A DNA stretch of 17,974 nucleotides from JBNJDJ01 sp051744845 (lineage in GTDB: Bacteria; Bacillota; Clostridia; Peptostreptococcales; Acidaminobacteraceae), in the NCBI GenBank assembly GCA_051744845.1, contig JBNJDJ010000041.1, positions 1 through 17,974 on the forward strand, written 5' to 3'. The stretch's first letter is position 1; each line of letters starts with the position of its first letter. The position numbers and the translations under genes are program-made. The notes beneath the pieces are model-generated. The model saw only the letters and a program-made list of their open reading frames with translations. It was not told the origin of the DNA and made no database searches. Positions 1 to 8,900 of the stretch are shown here, piece by piece.

Positions 1-55
1 TATTATTCACATAAAACTAACTATATCATAGGTTGAGCTTTTTTACAAAAAAAAA

Positions 56-78
56 TAAGAAATCCTAAGGATTTCTTA
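56..78 (-). terminator. Intrinsic terminator (minus strand)
   Basis: A perfect 10-bp inverted repeat (TAAGAAATCC / GGATTTCTTA) encloses a 3-nt loop. Read on the minus strand it is followed directly by nine T residues (complement of 47-55). On the plus strand the hairpin is followed by AGGGGGAG, so it can terminate only minus-strand transcripts. It is the first strong terminator downstream of the helicase-asparaginase unit and probably ends that transcript after it crosses the transposase remnant. It could instead have arrived with the insertion element. Confidence 0.8.
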
Positions 79-179
79 AGGGGGAGAATTAATAATGATT
101 TATTCATCTAATTCTATTAGATAATACATCTTATTTAGAATTTTGTAAAGTGGAAAACGTTATCTGATTTTTATTAATT

Positions 180-515
180 TTAAATTAAGTTATTCTATCT
201 TTTATAAATTTTAAATATTCTTATCTTGATTTCAACTGAAGTTTAATCATGAAGCTATTATTAAATTTTAATCTAATACCATAATAAACTATATATTCTT
301 TAACAAAAAGTCTATAAAGTTAAGATTTATCAAAACCACTATCTCCTTTAAATATCAATTTTATATCAGGAATTTTTCTTTTAATTAATTCCTAGTTACT
401 ACATAAAATAGAGTTAATTAATGAAACCTTCACTTAATAGATCTATATCTAAAATTATTATATTAAGTTATTTATTTTGTATAATATTTTTCAATAGTTC
501 AAGATTTAATTGACT
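180..515 (-). pseudogene. Decayed IS1380-type transposase fragment
   Basis: Minus-strand translation of this otherwise gene-free stretch shows two blocks typical of IS1380-group DDE transposases. The first is an N-terminal piece reading SQLNLELLKN, then a stop, then ILDID (LDID at 441-452), matching the first catalytic aspartate region. The second, in another frame, reads PDIKLIFKGDSGF (GDSGF at 332-346) followed by YYGIRLKFNNS, matching the family's second aspartate block (RgDSGF ... Y.iRLk.N). Several in-frame stops and at least one frame change separate the blocks. The distance between them is shorter than in intact enzymes, so an internal deletion is likely. It is certainly non-functional. 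The family assignment rests on motif memory, not a search. No terminal inverted repeats or target duplication could be identified. Confidence 0.6.
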
Positions 516-521
516 AAAAAA

Positions 522-1496
522 TTATATTAAAGATTTAATTTTGCCAACAATTTCCCCTCTATGATTTCTAATATTCAAATCAATTCTTTTTTGAATATTT
601 TCATATTCTTTTTTATTAATATATCCATATTTAAATAATATATTTGGAACTAAAGCATTTAATGGTCTATAGCTACCGTCTTCAATTTTTAACGCAATAC
701 CCACTTTTTTATCAACAACTCCAATACAATAAACTGACTCAGCTCCTAATTTAGCAAGTATTTTACCATTAGTTTCCTGCATTAAAATAGTATCTAACCG
801 TTTAGTTCCTGCTACATAAAAAGGATAATTAGTCATTGCTTTAACAACTGTTTTCATTTCATCTTTTTCAGAACTTACTAAGTTACAATATGCTTTAGCC
901 ATATTTATAATTGGTAATCCAAACACTGATACTCCACATCCATCGACTGCTACATCAATATTATCTTTATCTATCTCACTTATTTTTGATATTATATCTA
1001 ACATATCTCTCTGAATTATATGTTCTTTATTAATATAATTTTTTAAGTCATAACCTTTTATTAATCCATAAGCTAACATATTTAGATGTTTACCAGAACA
1101 AGGATTATTAGCTGTAGTTAAAGGTATATCATTTTTTAACATATATTTATAACTTTTTTTATGCATTGGCTTAGAGATACCACAGTCTAAATCATCTAAA
1201 TCTTTATTAATTTTTCCTAAAATAGATTTTACTACTTTAACATGTTTTTTTTCTCCACCATGAGATGCAGTCATTAGAGCAATTTCTTTTAGTTTTAAAT
1301 TAAATTTATCAATACCATTATTTTTTATTAATGGTAAAACTTGAAATGGTTTTGCAGCTGAACGCCAAAAAGTTCTTTTTTCTTTATCTCCTATTTCAAA
1401 TATAACTTTATCATTATAATCAATGGCTACTATATCTCCTCGGTGAATGCTCTCAACTACATTATTTCTTAAAACATGTACTAATTCTTTTGACAT
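522..1496 (-). CDS. Asparaginase II family protein (L-asparaginase)
   Basis: Predicted cytoplasmic amidohydrolase releasing ammonia from L-asparagine. It belongs to the asparaginase II family, the type studied in Rhizobium etli, and not to the EcA I/II bacterial type. It is 324 aa, the usual size. Visible blocks are WRSAAKPFQ (44-52, the Ser46-x-x-Lys49 pair), TASHGGE (76-82, Ser78), NPCSGKH (131-137, Cys133 and Lys136) and DGCGVSVFG (185-193, Cys187). These correspond to the serine-lysine catalytic residues and the Cys/Lys/Cys zinc site of the R. etli enzyme, so it looks active. There is no signal peptide. The start is supported by AAGGGGGG just upstream. The gene begins 13 nt after the helicase-LexA gene stops, so the two are probably cotranscribed. 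Why these functions should be linked is not evident. The C-terminus runs up to the transposase remnant but is intact. Confidence 0.9.
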   Translation of the reverse strand: MSKELVHVLRNNVVESIHRGDIVAIDYNDKVIFEIGDKEKRTFWRSAAKPFQVLPLIKNNGIDKFNLKLKEIALMTASHGGEKKHVKVVKSILGKINKDLDDLDCGISKPMHKKSYKYMLKNDIPLTTANNPCSGKHLNMLAYGLIKGYDLKNYINKEHIIQRDMLDIISKISEIDKDNIDVAVDGCGVSVFGLPIINMAKAYCNLVSSEKDEMKTVVKAMTNYPFYVAGTKRLDTILMQETNGKILAKLGAESVYCIGVVDKKVGIALKIEDGSYRPLNALVPNILFKYGYINKKEYENIQKRIDLNIRNHRGEIVGKIKSLI

Positions 1497-1509
1497 AATC
1501 CCCCCTTAA

Positions 1510-3504
1510 TTAAATGTTTTTGATTACCCCTATTACTACTCCATTTATATATAATTGATTAGACTTGATACTTATAGGTTTATAATTATTGTTTTCTGGT
1601 ATTAATAGTACCTTATCTTCCATTGGAAAATATCTTTTTAATGTAGAATTATCATTTACAATAGCAACAATTATATCTCTATTATTAGCATAATTTTGTC
1701 TTTTTACTAATACAAAATCGTCAGGTTCAATATTTATCTCTATCATACTATTACCTTTGACTTTTAGTAAAAAATATTCATTAGATTTATTTAAAAAATC
1801 ATCAGGAATATATATTTGGCCTTCTTTTTCTTTAAATGTATATTCTAAATTTCCAGCAGCAATTTTTCCATATGAATCAATATTTTTAAATTTTTTTGTT
1901 TTAAAAGTTTGCTTTTTTCTATTAATTATAAGATTTTCAGGATTGTTTACTCTATGTTTAATTTTATATTCTTTTTTATTAATTAAATCAATTAATTTAT
2001 AATTTTTTAATTCACTTGAATTTTCATTAAAAACTTTATTTAATAATTTTGAATCTATTTCATCTATAAATCTCGATTTTGTATTAGAGCTTAATAAATA
2101 TAATTTATCTTTTGCTCTTGTCATCGAGACATATAATAATTTTCTTTGAATTGAAACTTCATTATCATTTATATCTAAATTAGGGATTATATTATCATCT
2201 AAGTTGATTACAATCACAATAGGATATTCTAATCCTTTTATATCGTGCATAGTTATAAGATTTATTTTATTTTTATTGATTGACTTATGATTATTTTTTA
2301 CTATTTTAGATGTTAAAGAATTAGATTTTAAATATTTTGAAAAATCTTGTAAATTTTTTGGATTTTTAGAAACAATAGCAATATCTGATGGAGTTATACC
2401 TTTATCTAAATTTTTTTCAATTAATTCTTTTGTTTTTTTATATTGATTTTCCAAATTTATACATTCAAAATATTTTGGTTTACCACCTTCTTTTTTTACT
2501 TCTTTAGGTTTAACATAATTTTCATTATTCAAAATATTTTTATCATTTTTTATTAAACTATAAGCAGCTTTAGCAATTTTCTTTGTAGTTCTATAATTTC
2601 TAGATAAGACTATGGATCTACCTTTCATATCGAAACCAATATTTTTAAAAGACCTTCCTGATGGTGAAATCCAACTTTTAACATTTATACTTTGTGCTGT
2701 ATCGGCTAAAAACATAATAGTAGAATATTTTTTGAAATTATCGTATAATAAAGATAATATTTCTAATTGTACTTTTGATAAATCTTGACTTTCATCTATA
2801 ATAATATGTTGATACTTTTCAATATTTTCTTTTACAAGTATTTCCTTAACTTCCATTGTCATAGTAGAGAATGTAATTTTTTTATCATTTTTAATTAACT
2901 TTTCAAATTTCATTAAAGCATCATGAATAGCGTATCTTTCTTTTGAAGCTTTTTTTAAACGTACAGGACCCTCCTTTGCAGATAAGCCTCTACCTAATCT
3001 ATCAATGTTTAGATACTCATCTAAGTATAGACAGCCAGTTCCTTTTATCCAATCAAATTCTTCAATTAAAAACTTTTTATTTTTATAATTTAAGATATCA
3101 GTATTATATTTATTTTTTATAAGAGAAAGAGCCTCACTTAAATATTTATCAATTTCACTTTTACTTGTAATTAGATTTAATTTTTCATTAGAATATTTTT
3201 TATATAACTCATAAATAATTTTTTTAATAGTTTTCATATAAACATTATTTTTTTTATTGTTTAATGAAAATAATGAGAAGCTTTTTATATCAAAATCTTT
3301 ATATATATCTTTAGAATAATTAATTAATGAATTACTATATGTAACAAATAAAATTCTATCATTTTTATTTAAATAATTATTTTTTAAATATTTAACTCTT
3401 CCTAAACCAATTGTAGTTTTTCCACTACCTGCAACTCCTTTAACTAAACTATGTCCACTAGGTTCAGAATATATTATTTCTTCTTGAATAGAATTTAATT
3501 TCAT
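1510..3504 (-). CDS. UvrD-like helicase with C-terminal LexA-type S24 domain
   Basis: A 664-aa fusion. Residues 1-475 are an SF1 helicase: Q motif near 6, Walker A GVAGSGKT (23-30), Ia FVTYSNS, II IIDESQD (235-241), III FLADTAQ, IV SRNYRTT (301-307), V TMHDIKGLEYP (418-428) and VI LLYVSMTRAKDK (456-467). After a basic linker, residues 545-664 are a LexA/UmuD-like peptidase: cleavage site AA|G at Ala550-Gly551, serine block KGNSM (Ser586), lysine block TLKRY (Lys623). The Ser-Lys distance of 37 equals that of E. coli LexA (119 to 156). There is no helix-turn-helix. Inference: 3'-5' DNA unwinding that can be inactivated or released by self-cleavage, perhaps on RecA-ssDNA contact. The start is ATG 3504, preceded by GAGGTGG; an upstream TTG (3516) falls inside that ribosome-binding site. 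It leads the asparaginase operon. Confidence 0.9.
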   Translation of the reverse strand: MKLNSIQEEIIYSEPSGHSLVKGVAGSGKTTIGLGRVKYLKNNYLNKNDRILFVTYSNSLINYSKDIYKDFDIKSFSLFSLNNKKNNVYMKTIKKIIYELYKKYSNEKLNLITSKSEIDKYLSEALSLIKNKYNTDILNYKNKKFLIEEFDWIKGTGCLYLDEYLNIDRLGRGLSAKEGPVRLKKASKERYAIHDALMKFEKLIKNDKKITFSTMTMEVKEILVKENIEKYQHIIIDESQDLSKVQLEILSLLYDNFKKYSTIMFLADTAQSINVKSWISPSGRSFKNIGFDMKGRSIVLSRNYRTTKKIAKAAYSLIKNDKNILNNENYVKPKEVKKEGGKPKYFECINLENQYKKTKELIEKNLDKGITPSDIAIVSKNPKNLQDFSKYLKSNSLTSKIVKNNHKSINKNKINLITMHDIKGLEYPIVIVINLDDNIIPNLDINDNEVSIQRKLLYVSMTRAKDKLYLLSSNTKSRFIDEIDSKLLNKVFNENSSELKNYKLIDLINKKEYKIKHRVNNPENLIINRKKQTFKTKKFKNIDSYGKIAAGNLEYTFKEKEGQIYIPDDFLNKSNEYFLLKVKGNSMIEINIEPDDFVLVKRQNYANNRDIIVAIVNDNSTLKRYFPMEDKVLLIPENNNYKPISIKSNQLYINGVVIGVIKNI

Positions 3505-3554
3505 AAACCACCTCAATAATTTTTTATGCTTTTATTATTATCAGTATATCAAAA

Positions 3555-3583
3555 AATATAATAATTAGATATAAGAAATTCAA
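3555..3583 (-). promoter_or_regulatory. Predicted promoter of helicase-asparaginase unit
   Basis: On the minus strand a TTGAAT -35 box (3578-3583) is followed after exactly 17 nt by a TATATT -10 box (3555-3560), about 50 nt before the helicase ATG. I looked for a Bacillus-type SOS box (GAAC-N4-GTTC) in this intergenic region and saw none, so SOS control by the host LexA is not supported by the sequence. Confidence 0.5.
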
Positions 3584-3615
3584 AATCATAATGTTTAGAA
3601 TATCGTCTAACTATA

Positions 3616-3644
3616 TTGACTTAATTAGAATTCTATGATAGTAT
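3616..3644 (+). promoter_or_regulatory. Predicted promoter of the MFS-ArsR operon
   Basis: A TTGACT -35 box (3616-3621) is separated by 17 nt from a TAGTAT -10 box (3639-3644), about 40 nt before the MFS start. Ribosome-binding site AAAGGAG lies at 3671-3677. The -10 lies inside the dyad listed separately. Confidence 0.5.
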
Positions 3645-3646
3645 TC
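3628..3646. promoter_or_regulatory. Candidate operator dyad over the MFS promoter
   Basis: GAATTCTA-TGA-TAGTATTC is an inverted repeat with seven of eight base pairs matching. It covers the end of the spacer and the -10 box of the MFS promoter, where a repressor would block transcription. A 9-bp direct repeat, TCTAACTAT (3606-3614 and 3660-3668), brackets the same promoter. The ArsR-type protein encoded second in this operon is the natural candidate to bind here. Binding itself is inference. Confidence 0.4.
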
Positions 3647-3683
3647 AATTAGAAAATTATCTAACTATTTAAAGGAGAGTATC

Positions 3684-4943
3684 ATGATTAATAATAATTT
3701 GTCGAAAAAAGCATCTTTGAAAAATATTTATTTATCTATATGTGGACTTTTTACATCAATGATTGGAACAAAAATATATTATTTTTTAATTGGTTTTATT
3801 ATTTTAAAAAATACTGGTTCAAGCTTAAATTTTGCTATTTCAATTTTAGTAGGTAGTTTACCTGCTATTATTTTTTCACCTATCGCCGGTTGGTTAGCTG
3901 ATAAGTTTAATAAAAAGAAAATTTTAATTAGTTTTGATATTTTGAGTGGCTTATTTATGATACTTTGTTTCTATATTTTTCCTAATTTGAGTAATAAAAG
4001 ACTCTTTTTATATTTTTCTATTTTAATATTATCAATTTTTAATACCTTTTTTACTGTAAGTATGGAATCAAGTACCCCATTTATTGTTAGTAAAGATTTA
4101 TTAGTAAAAATAAATTCATATAGAACAATAGTTAAATCTATAGCTTCTATTTTAGCTCCTATTTTAGGAGGATTATTATTTCAATTTATCGATTTAAAAG
4201 TATTTATGCTTGTCAATGGAATATCATTTTTATTGTCTGCTTTTAGTGAAATTTTTCTTAAATATAGAATAATCAAAGTGAAAAATGATTCAATAGGTTT
4301 TATAGAAACTTTTAAAGATTCAATTATTTTTATTTCTAAAAGAAGAGATATCTTTACTTTAATCAAATTATTTACACTTATTAACTTTTTTATGAGTGGT
4401 TTTAATATTCTTTTTTCTGTAATTTTTATTAATGAATTAGGACTTTCATCTAAAATCTTCGGAACAGTGCAATCATTTTTATTTTTTGGTATGTTTATTT
4501 CAAGTATAATTTTAAATAAATTAAATACTAAAATTGATCTTAAAAAAATAATATCTATAAATATACCACTTTTAACTATTTGCTTTATGTTTATGGCAAT
4601 TCCTACTAACTTTTTATTTGATAAAAGCTTTATTAATATTTTTTATTTTTCAATAATTGTTTTTTCTGTAGGAATTTTAATAGCTAGCTTAGATATTCCT
4701 TCTAGATCTTATTTACAAAATACTGTAGATGAAAAGTATATTGGCAAAATATCAGGATTTATATCTTCATTAACTCAATTTGCTATGCCTTTTGGAACAA
4801 TTATATTTGGTATTGCTCTAGATTATTTTCCTAGTTATTATATAGCTATTTCAATTAGTATTTCATTATTTGTTTATTCTCTCTCTATATATTATAATAT
4901 TTATATAAATAATAAATTTAATTTAAAAACTAAAAATATTTAA
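3684..4943 (+). CDS. MFS family drug exporter (MefA-like)
   Basis: A 419-aa integral membrane protein with about 12 hydrophobic segments, the usual size for a proton-driven major facilitator exporter. The loop between TM2 and TM3 carries the MFS motif A, GWLADKFNKKK (69-79), and a partial echo, GIALDYFP, occurs in the C-terminal half. The overall pattern resembles the macrolide-efflux (Mef) / DHA3 group of Gram-positive exporters. The substrate cannot be deduced. It is the first gene of a two-gene operon with an ArsR-type regulator whose start is 9 nt downstream. The ATG follows AAAGGAG with a 6-nt gap. Confidence 0.88.
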   Translation: MINNNLSKKASLKNIYLSICGLFTSMIGTKIYYFLIGFIILKNTGSSLNFAISILVGSLPAIIFSPIAGWLADKFNKKKILISFDILSGLFMILCFYIFPNLSNKRLFLYFSILILSIFNTFFTVSMESSTPFIVSKDLLVKINSYRTIVKSIASILAPILGGLLFQFIDLKVFMLVNGISFLLSAFSEIFLKYRIIKVKNDSIGFIETFKDSIIFISKRRDIFTLIKLFTLINFFMSGFNILFSVIFINELGLSSKIFGTVQSFLFFGMFISSIILNKLNTKIDLKKIISINIPLLTICFMFMAIPTNFLFDKSFINIFYFSIIVFSVGILIASLDIPSRSYLQNTVDEKYIGKISGFISSLTQFAMPFGTIIFGIALDYFPSYYIAISISISLFVYSLSIYYNIYINNKFNLKTKNI

Positions 4944-4952
4944 GGAGACTTT

Positions 4953-5966
4953 ATGAAAATTAAACATAATATTTTAATTGATTATTTAATGAGCTTGTCT
5001 TTATATATTAATAAAAATTTTATAGACCAAATTCTTAAACAATACGATTTTGAGTTAAATAACCTTTTAAAAAATTCTTTTGAAATTTTTGATAGTGATT
5101 TTTCATATTATCAAATAAACGATTTAAAATTATTATTTGGTAATTTTATTAATTACGTAATTTTAGTCAAATTAATAAATAAATATGATATTGAAACTAT
5201 TAATGAATTGCAAAAAATATTAGATAATCTTTCAAGTGAAAAATATAGAGAACTTATTATAAAAACTTTGAAAATTGAAAATAATGATATTTCTAAAAAC
5301 GATCTAATTAATGCTCCTTTTTTATTATCAATTGACACAATTGATAATTATGAAATTCAAGCTGAAATTATTTATGAATATATAAATCAACCTGAGGAAA
5401 CTTTATATAGATTAAAAAATATATTATTTTTATCTTTTGATAAATTTAAAGAAAATATTTATATTCCTAATAAGAAATACATCTTAGGTATTTTAAATCA
5501 ACACAAAGGTGAATATGAAAAACTTAAAAGTGATTTTTTTAAAAACAGATTACATTTTATAGATGATTTAAATTATAATAAATTAAAAAAAATATATATA
5601 AATATCATCGCTTCTACTGGACTTGTTTATGATAAAGACATTGGATTATTAATATATAGTCATGATATGTCTAAAATTAATATCAATAAAATGAAAAATT
5701 ATGAATACCTTGAATTTATTAAAGCTATAAGTGATAATAAAAGAATAAAAATAATTAAAGCTTTGAATAAGGAGAGTTTATGCAATAGTGATTTAGCTAA
5801 AAAACTTGATTTAACTGCTGCAACTATTTCTTATCATATTTCTATGTTAATTAATGAAGATATTATTACAGTAAAAAAAGGAAGTTATAATAAACTTATG
5901 TATTCTGTAAATAATGAGGCATTAGATAAAAGATTTGAAGAAGCTAAAAATTTTTTAAAAAAATAA
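4953..5966 (+). CDS. Long ArsR-type transcriptional regulator
   Basis: A 337-aa protein whose last 85 residues (253-337) form an ArsR-like winged helix: LEFIKAISDNKRIKIIKAL, then SDLAKKLDL, the recognition helix TAATISYHISML (about 288-299), and a beta wing around ITVKKGSYNKLMYSV. The preceding 250 residues are mostly helical and charged and match no family I can name. Ordinary ArsR proteins are about 100 aa, so this large N-terminal part is probably a ligand-sensing or dimerisation region. No metal-binding cysteine pair of the ArsR/SmtB kind (ELCVCD) is present, which argues for a drug or metabolite signal. It is cotranscribed with the MFS exporter (GGAG upstream of the ATG), so it likely controls that operon. 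Confidence 0.85.
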   Translation: MKIKHNILIDYLMSLSLYINKNFIDQILKQYDFELNNLLKNSFEIFDSDFSYYQINDLKLLFGNFINYVILVKLINKYDIETINELQKILDNLSSEKYRELIIKTLKIENNDISKNDLINAPFLLSIDTIDNYEIQAEIIYEYINQPEETLYRLKNILFLSFDKFKENIYIPNKKYILGILNQHKGEYEKLKSDFFKNRLHFIDDLNYNKLKKIYINIIASTGLVYDKDIGLLIYSHDMSKININKMKNYEYLEFIKAISDNKRIKIIKALNKESLCNSDLAKKLDLTAATISYHISMLINEDIITVKKGSYNKLMYSVNNEALDKRFEEAKNFLKK

Positions 5967-5988
5967 CCATCGACTTAATTCGATGGTT
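5965..5988. terminator. Bidirectional terminator between convergent operons
   Basis: A 9-bp perfect stem, AACCATCGA / TCGATGGTT, encloses a 6-nt loop. On the plus strand it is followed by TTATATATTTTT. On the minus strand it is followed by TATTTTTTTAAAAAAT. It can therefore end both the MFS-ArsR transcript and the RND transcript. The plus-strand stop codon touches the left stem arm, and the minus-strand stop codon of the RND gene lies in the loop. Confidence 0.8.
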
Positions 5989-8900
5989 TTATATATTTTT
6001 CCATATTATAATAAATCATTGGTATTATTATCAAAGTTAAGCTAGTTGATAAAAATAGTCCTGAAATAATTACAGTAGCCATTGGTCTAAACATTTCACT
6101 ACTTGTTATTAATAGTGGAGTCAATCCAACTATAGTAGTTGTAGTACTTAAGATTATAGGTCTAAATCTTCTTTCAATTGCCATTTGACAAACTTTTTTT
6201 ATTGAATCCACTGATTCAATATTTCTATTCATGTAATCTATTAATACTATTGCATTATTAACAACTATTCCCATTAGACTAACTAATCCTAGAAGTGCTG
6301 TAAAAGATAATGGCTGTCCTGAAAAATAAAGTCCTGCTAATGCACCTACAAAAGATAAAACTACAGAAATAAATATTATTATAGGTTGTAAATATGAATT
6401 GAATTGTAAAATTAATAAAGCAAAAATAAATAATAAAGCTATCAATGCATATTTAAATAAATCCAAGAAACTTTCTTTAACTCTAGACATCTCTCCTTCA
6501 AAATTAAATTCATAGCTATTATAATTATTTATTTTAATAACTTCTTTAATTTCTTCTTCTATATCTTTAGGATTAAAACCATTAATAATATCAGATTCAA
6601 TCTCGACAACTCTTGTGCCATTAAAATGCTCTATTTGTGGATATACTTTAATCAATTTTATGTCTGCTATAGATTTCAATAAAACTTTTTTACCATTTAT
6701 TGAAGACTTAATCATAATATTTTCTAAATCTTTTTTTGAATTAACATTTGATTTAACTAATATATTATAAATATCTTTTCCATCTTCAATACTTGTACTT
6801 TTAATCCCTTTTAAAGAAAAGCTAACAGCTTTATTAATATCCATAGAACTAATTTGATAAATTCTTGCTTTAGATTTATCAATATTTACTTGTAGTTCAT
6901 AAATTTTATTTGAAAAAGAATTTTTTGTTCTAATAGTTCCATTAATATTAGTTAACTTTTCAGTTAAATTATCAGCGATTTTCTTTAAGCCTTCTAGATC
7001 ACTTCCAATAACTTTAAAATTTATAGGCTTTGAACTAGTAGTTCCCATATCTAACATTTTTACATCAATTTGACTATTAATAATTTCTTTATTTATTTTT
7101 TTTTGAATTGAAGTTGTTAAATCTGTTAATGTTTTAAAATTTTTCAATTTATTTATATCTACTTTAGCTAAAATTTGTGCTGTTTCCTTAGATGGGGTAA
7201 CAGGTAAAACTGTCATATAAAATTTAGGCAATCCATTTCCATAAGAACTTGTAACTTCATTAATTTTATAGTCATTTACTAATATTTTTTCAATATCTTT
7301 TACTATACTTTCAGTTACTTCCATATTTCCTTTTTTTTCAGAGGTAATATTTATATAAAACATTGGTTTATTTGCTTTAGGAAACATACTTTTTTGTATG
7401 TTTTTAAAAATTAAACCAGTTGAAATAATACTGATAATTAATATTGTGACAATTATTCTTTTATTTCTAATACTCCAATTGAAACCACCTTTAAAGTATT
7501 TTTTTAATTTATATATTTTTAATTCCTTTGTTTTAGATGAATTTAAAAAAATATAAGCAATAATTGGTGTTATCAATTGAGCACATAAATATGAAGCAAT
7601 TAAAGTAATAATAACAACTGAAGGTATTCCAAATAAATAATCACCAATAGCTGATTTAATAAATAATAATGGTGAAAAAGCTATAATTGTAGTTAATGAA
7701 GATGTAAACATTGCAAAAGAAACATCATTTGCTCCTTTTATACTAGCTTCAAATTTATTTAATCCTTTGTCTATATAATATTGAATTGAATCAATAACAA
7801 CAATTGAATTATCTACTAACATTCCTAAAGAAATAATTAATGCAGTTATAGACATTTGTTCTAACTTAATTCCTAAATAATTCATTGAAATAAATGCTGT
7901 AGCAATTGCAAATGGTATTGTAATTGAAACTATAATTGCATTTGTAAAGCCCATTCCAAGAAACACTACTAATATTACGAAAAAAACAGCCTGCAATAAA
8001 TTTTTAATAAATTTATTTACTGAATCACTTATTGTATCTGGTTGAAAAGAGACTTTGTTTATTTGTAAATCTTTAGGAAGATCATTTATAATTTTATCTA
8101 ATTTTTTTTCAACATTTTTACCAACAGATACGTTATTATTATTTGATTTAAAATACCCTGTTAATAAAATTGTTTTTTTACCATTATAACTATAATGAGT
8201 ATCATCTTCATTGTAAGAATATTTTATTTCAGCTATATCTTTTAATTTGGTAATCTGTCCACTAGGTGAAGATTTAATTATAATATTACCTACTTCATTT
8301 AAATTTTTAAAAGTATCTTTTGTATTTACTTTTATACTTTCTATTCCTTGTTCTAAATCTCCTGATGGTATTTTTATATTTTCTGACTTAATTATTTTAG
8401 AAATATCTTCAATTGATAAATTAGTTTGATTTAACTTTTTATAATCAATAATAATTTCAACTTGTTTTGAAATATCTCCTAATACATCAAAAGATTCTAC
8501 ACCGTCTACATTAATTAGTTTATTTTGAATATAATCTGAATACTTACCTAATGTCTGATAGTCGTAATTTTTTCCTGAAATACTAAAAATCATACCAGCT
8601 GTTTTTGCTAAATCTGTATTAATTTTTATTGGCATTGTTCCTTCAGGCATACTAGATTCGATATCATCTATTTTTTCATTTAGTTCGATCCAAGAGTTTT
8701 CAGGAATAGCAGAATCATCTAAAAAGACTTTAACAATTGATACACCTTTTTTTGAAACAGAACTGCTTTCATCAAAACCTTTAATTTTTGATACTTCTTT
8801 TTCAATTGGTTCGGTTATTAAATTTTCAATATCTTCTGGACTTCCGCCTGGATAAAAAATTACAATTTGAGCTAATGGCGGACTAACATCTGCTACCTCT

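Noticed and set aside
94..123. Short peptide of nine codons after AAGGGGGAGA on the plus strand
   Set aside because: It has a good ribosome-binding-site look, but it is only nine codons, lies beside the minus-strand terminator and transposase relic, and has no promoter.
1757..2002. Open frame of 81 codons on the plus strand
   Set aside because: It is antisense to the LexA-like domain and linker of the helicase gene, has no ribosome-binding site, and its hydrophobic translation reflects the AT-rich complement of Lys/Asn codons.
3517..3683. SOS box upstream of the helicase-LexA gene
   Set aside because: I searched the region by eye for GAAC-N4-GTTC and the proteobacterial CTGT-N8-ACAG form and found neither.
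4181..4366. Open frame of 61 codons on the minus strand
   Set aside because: It is antisense inside the MFS gene, with no Shine-Dalgarno site or recognisable motif.
5153..5338. Open frame of 61 codons on the minus strand
   Set aside because: It is antisense inside the ArsR-type regulator gene, with no supporting signal.
8247..8429. Open frame of 60 codons on the plus strand
   Set aside because: It is antisense inside the RND gene, with no ribosome-binding site or homology pattern.
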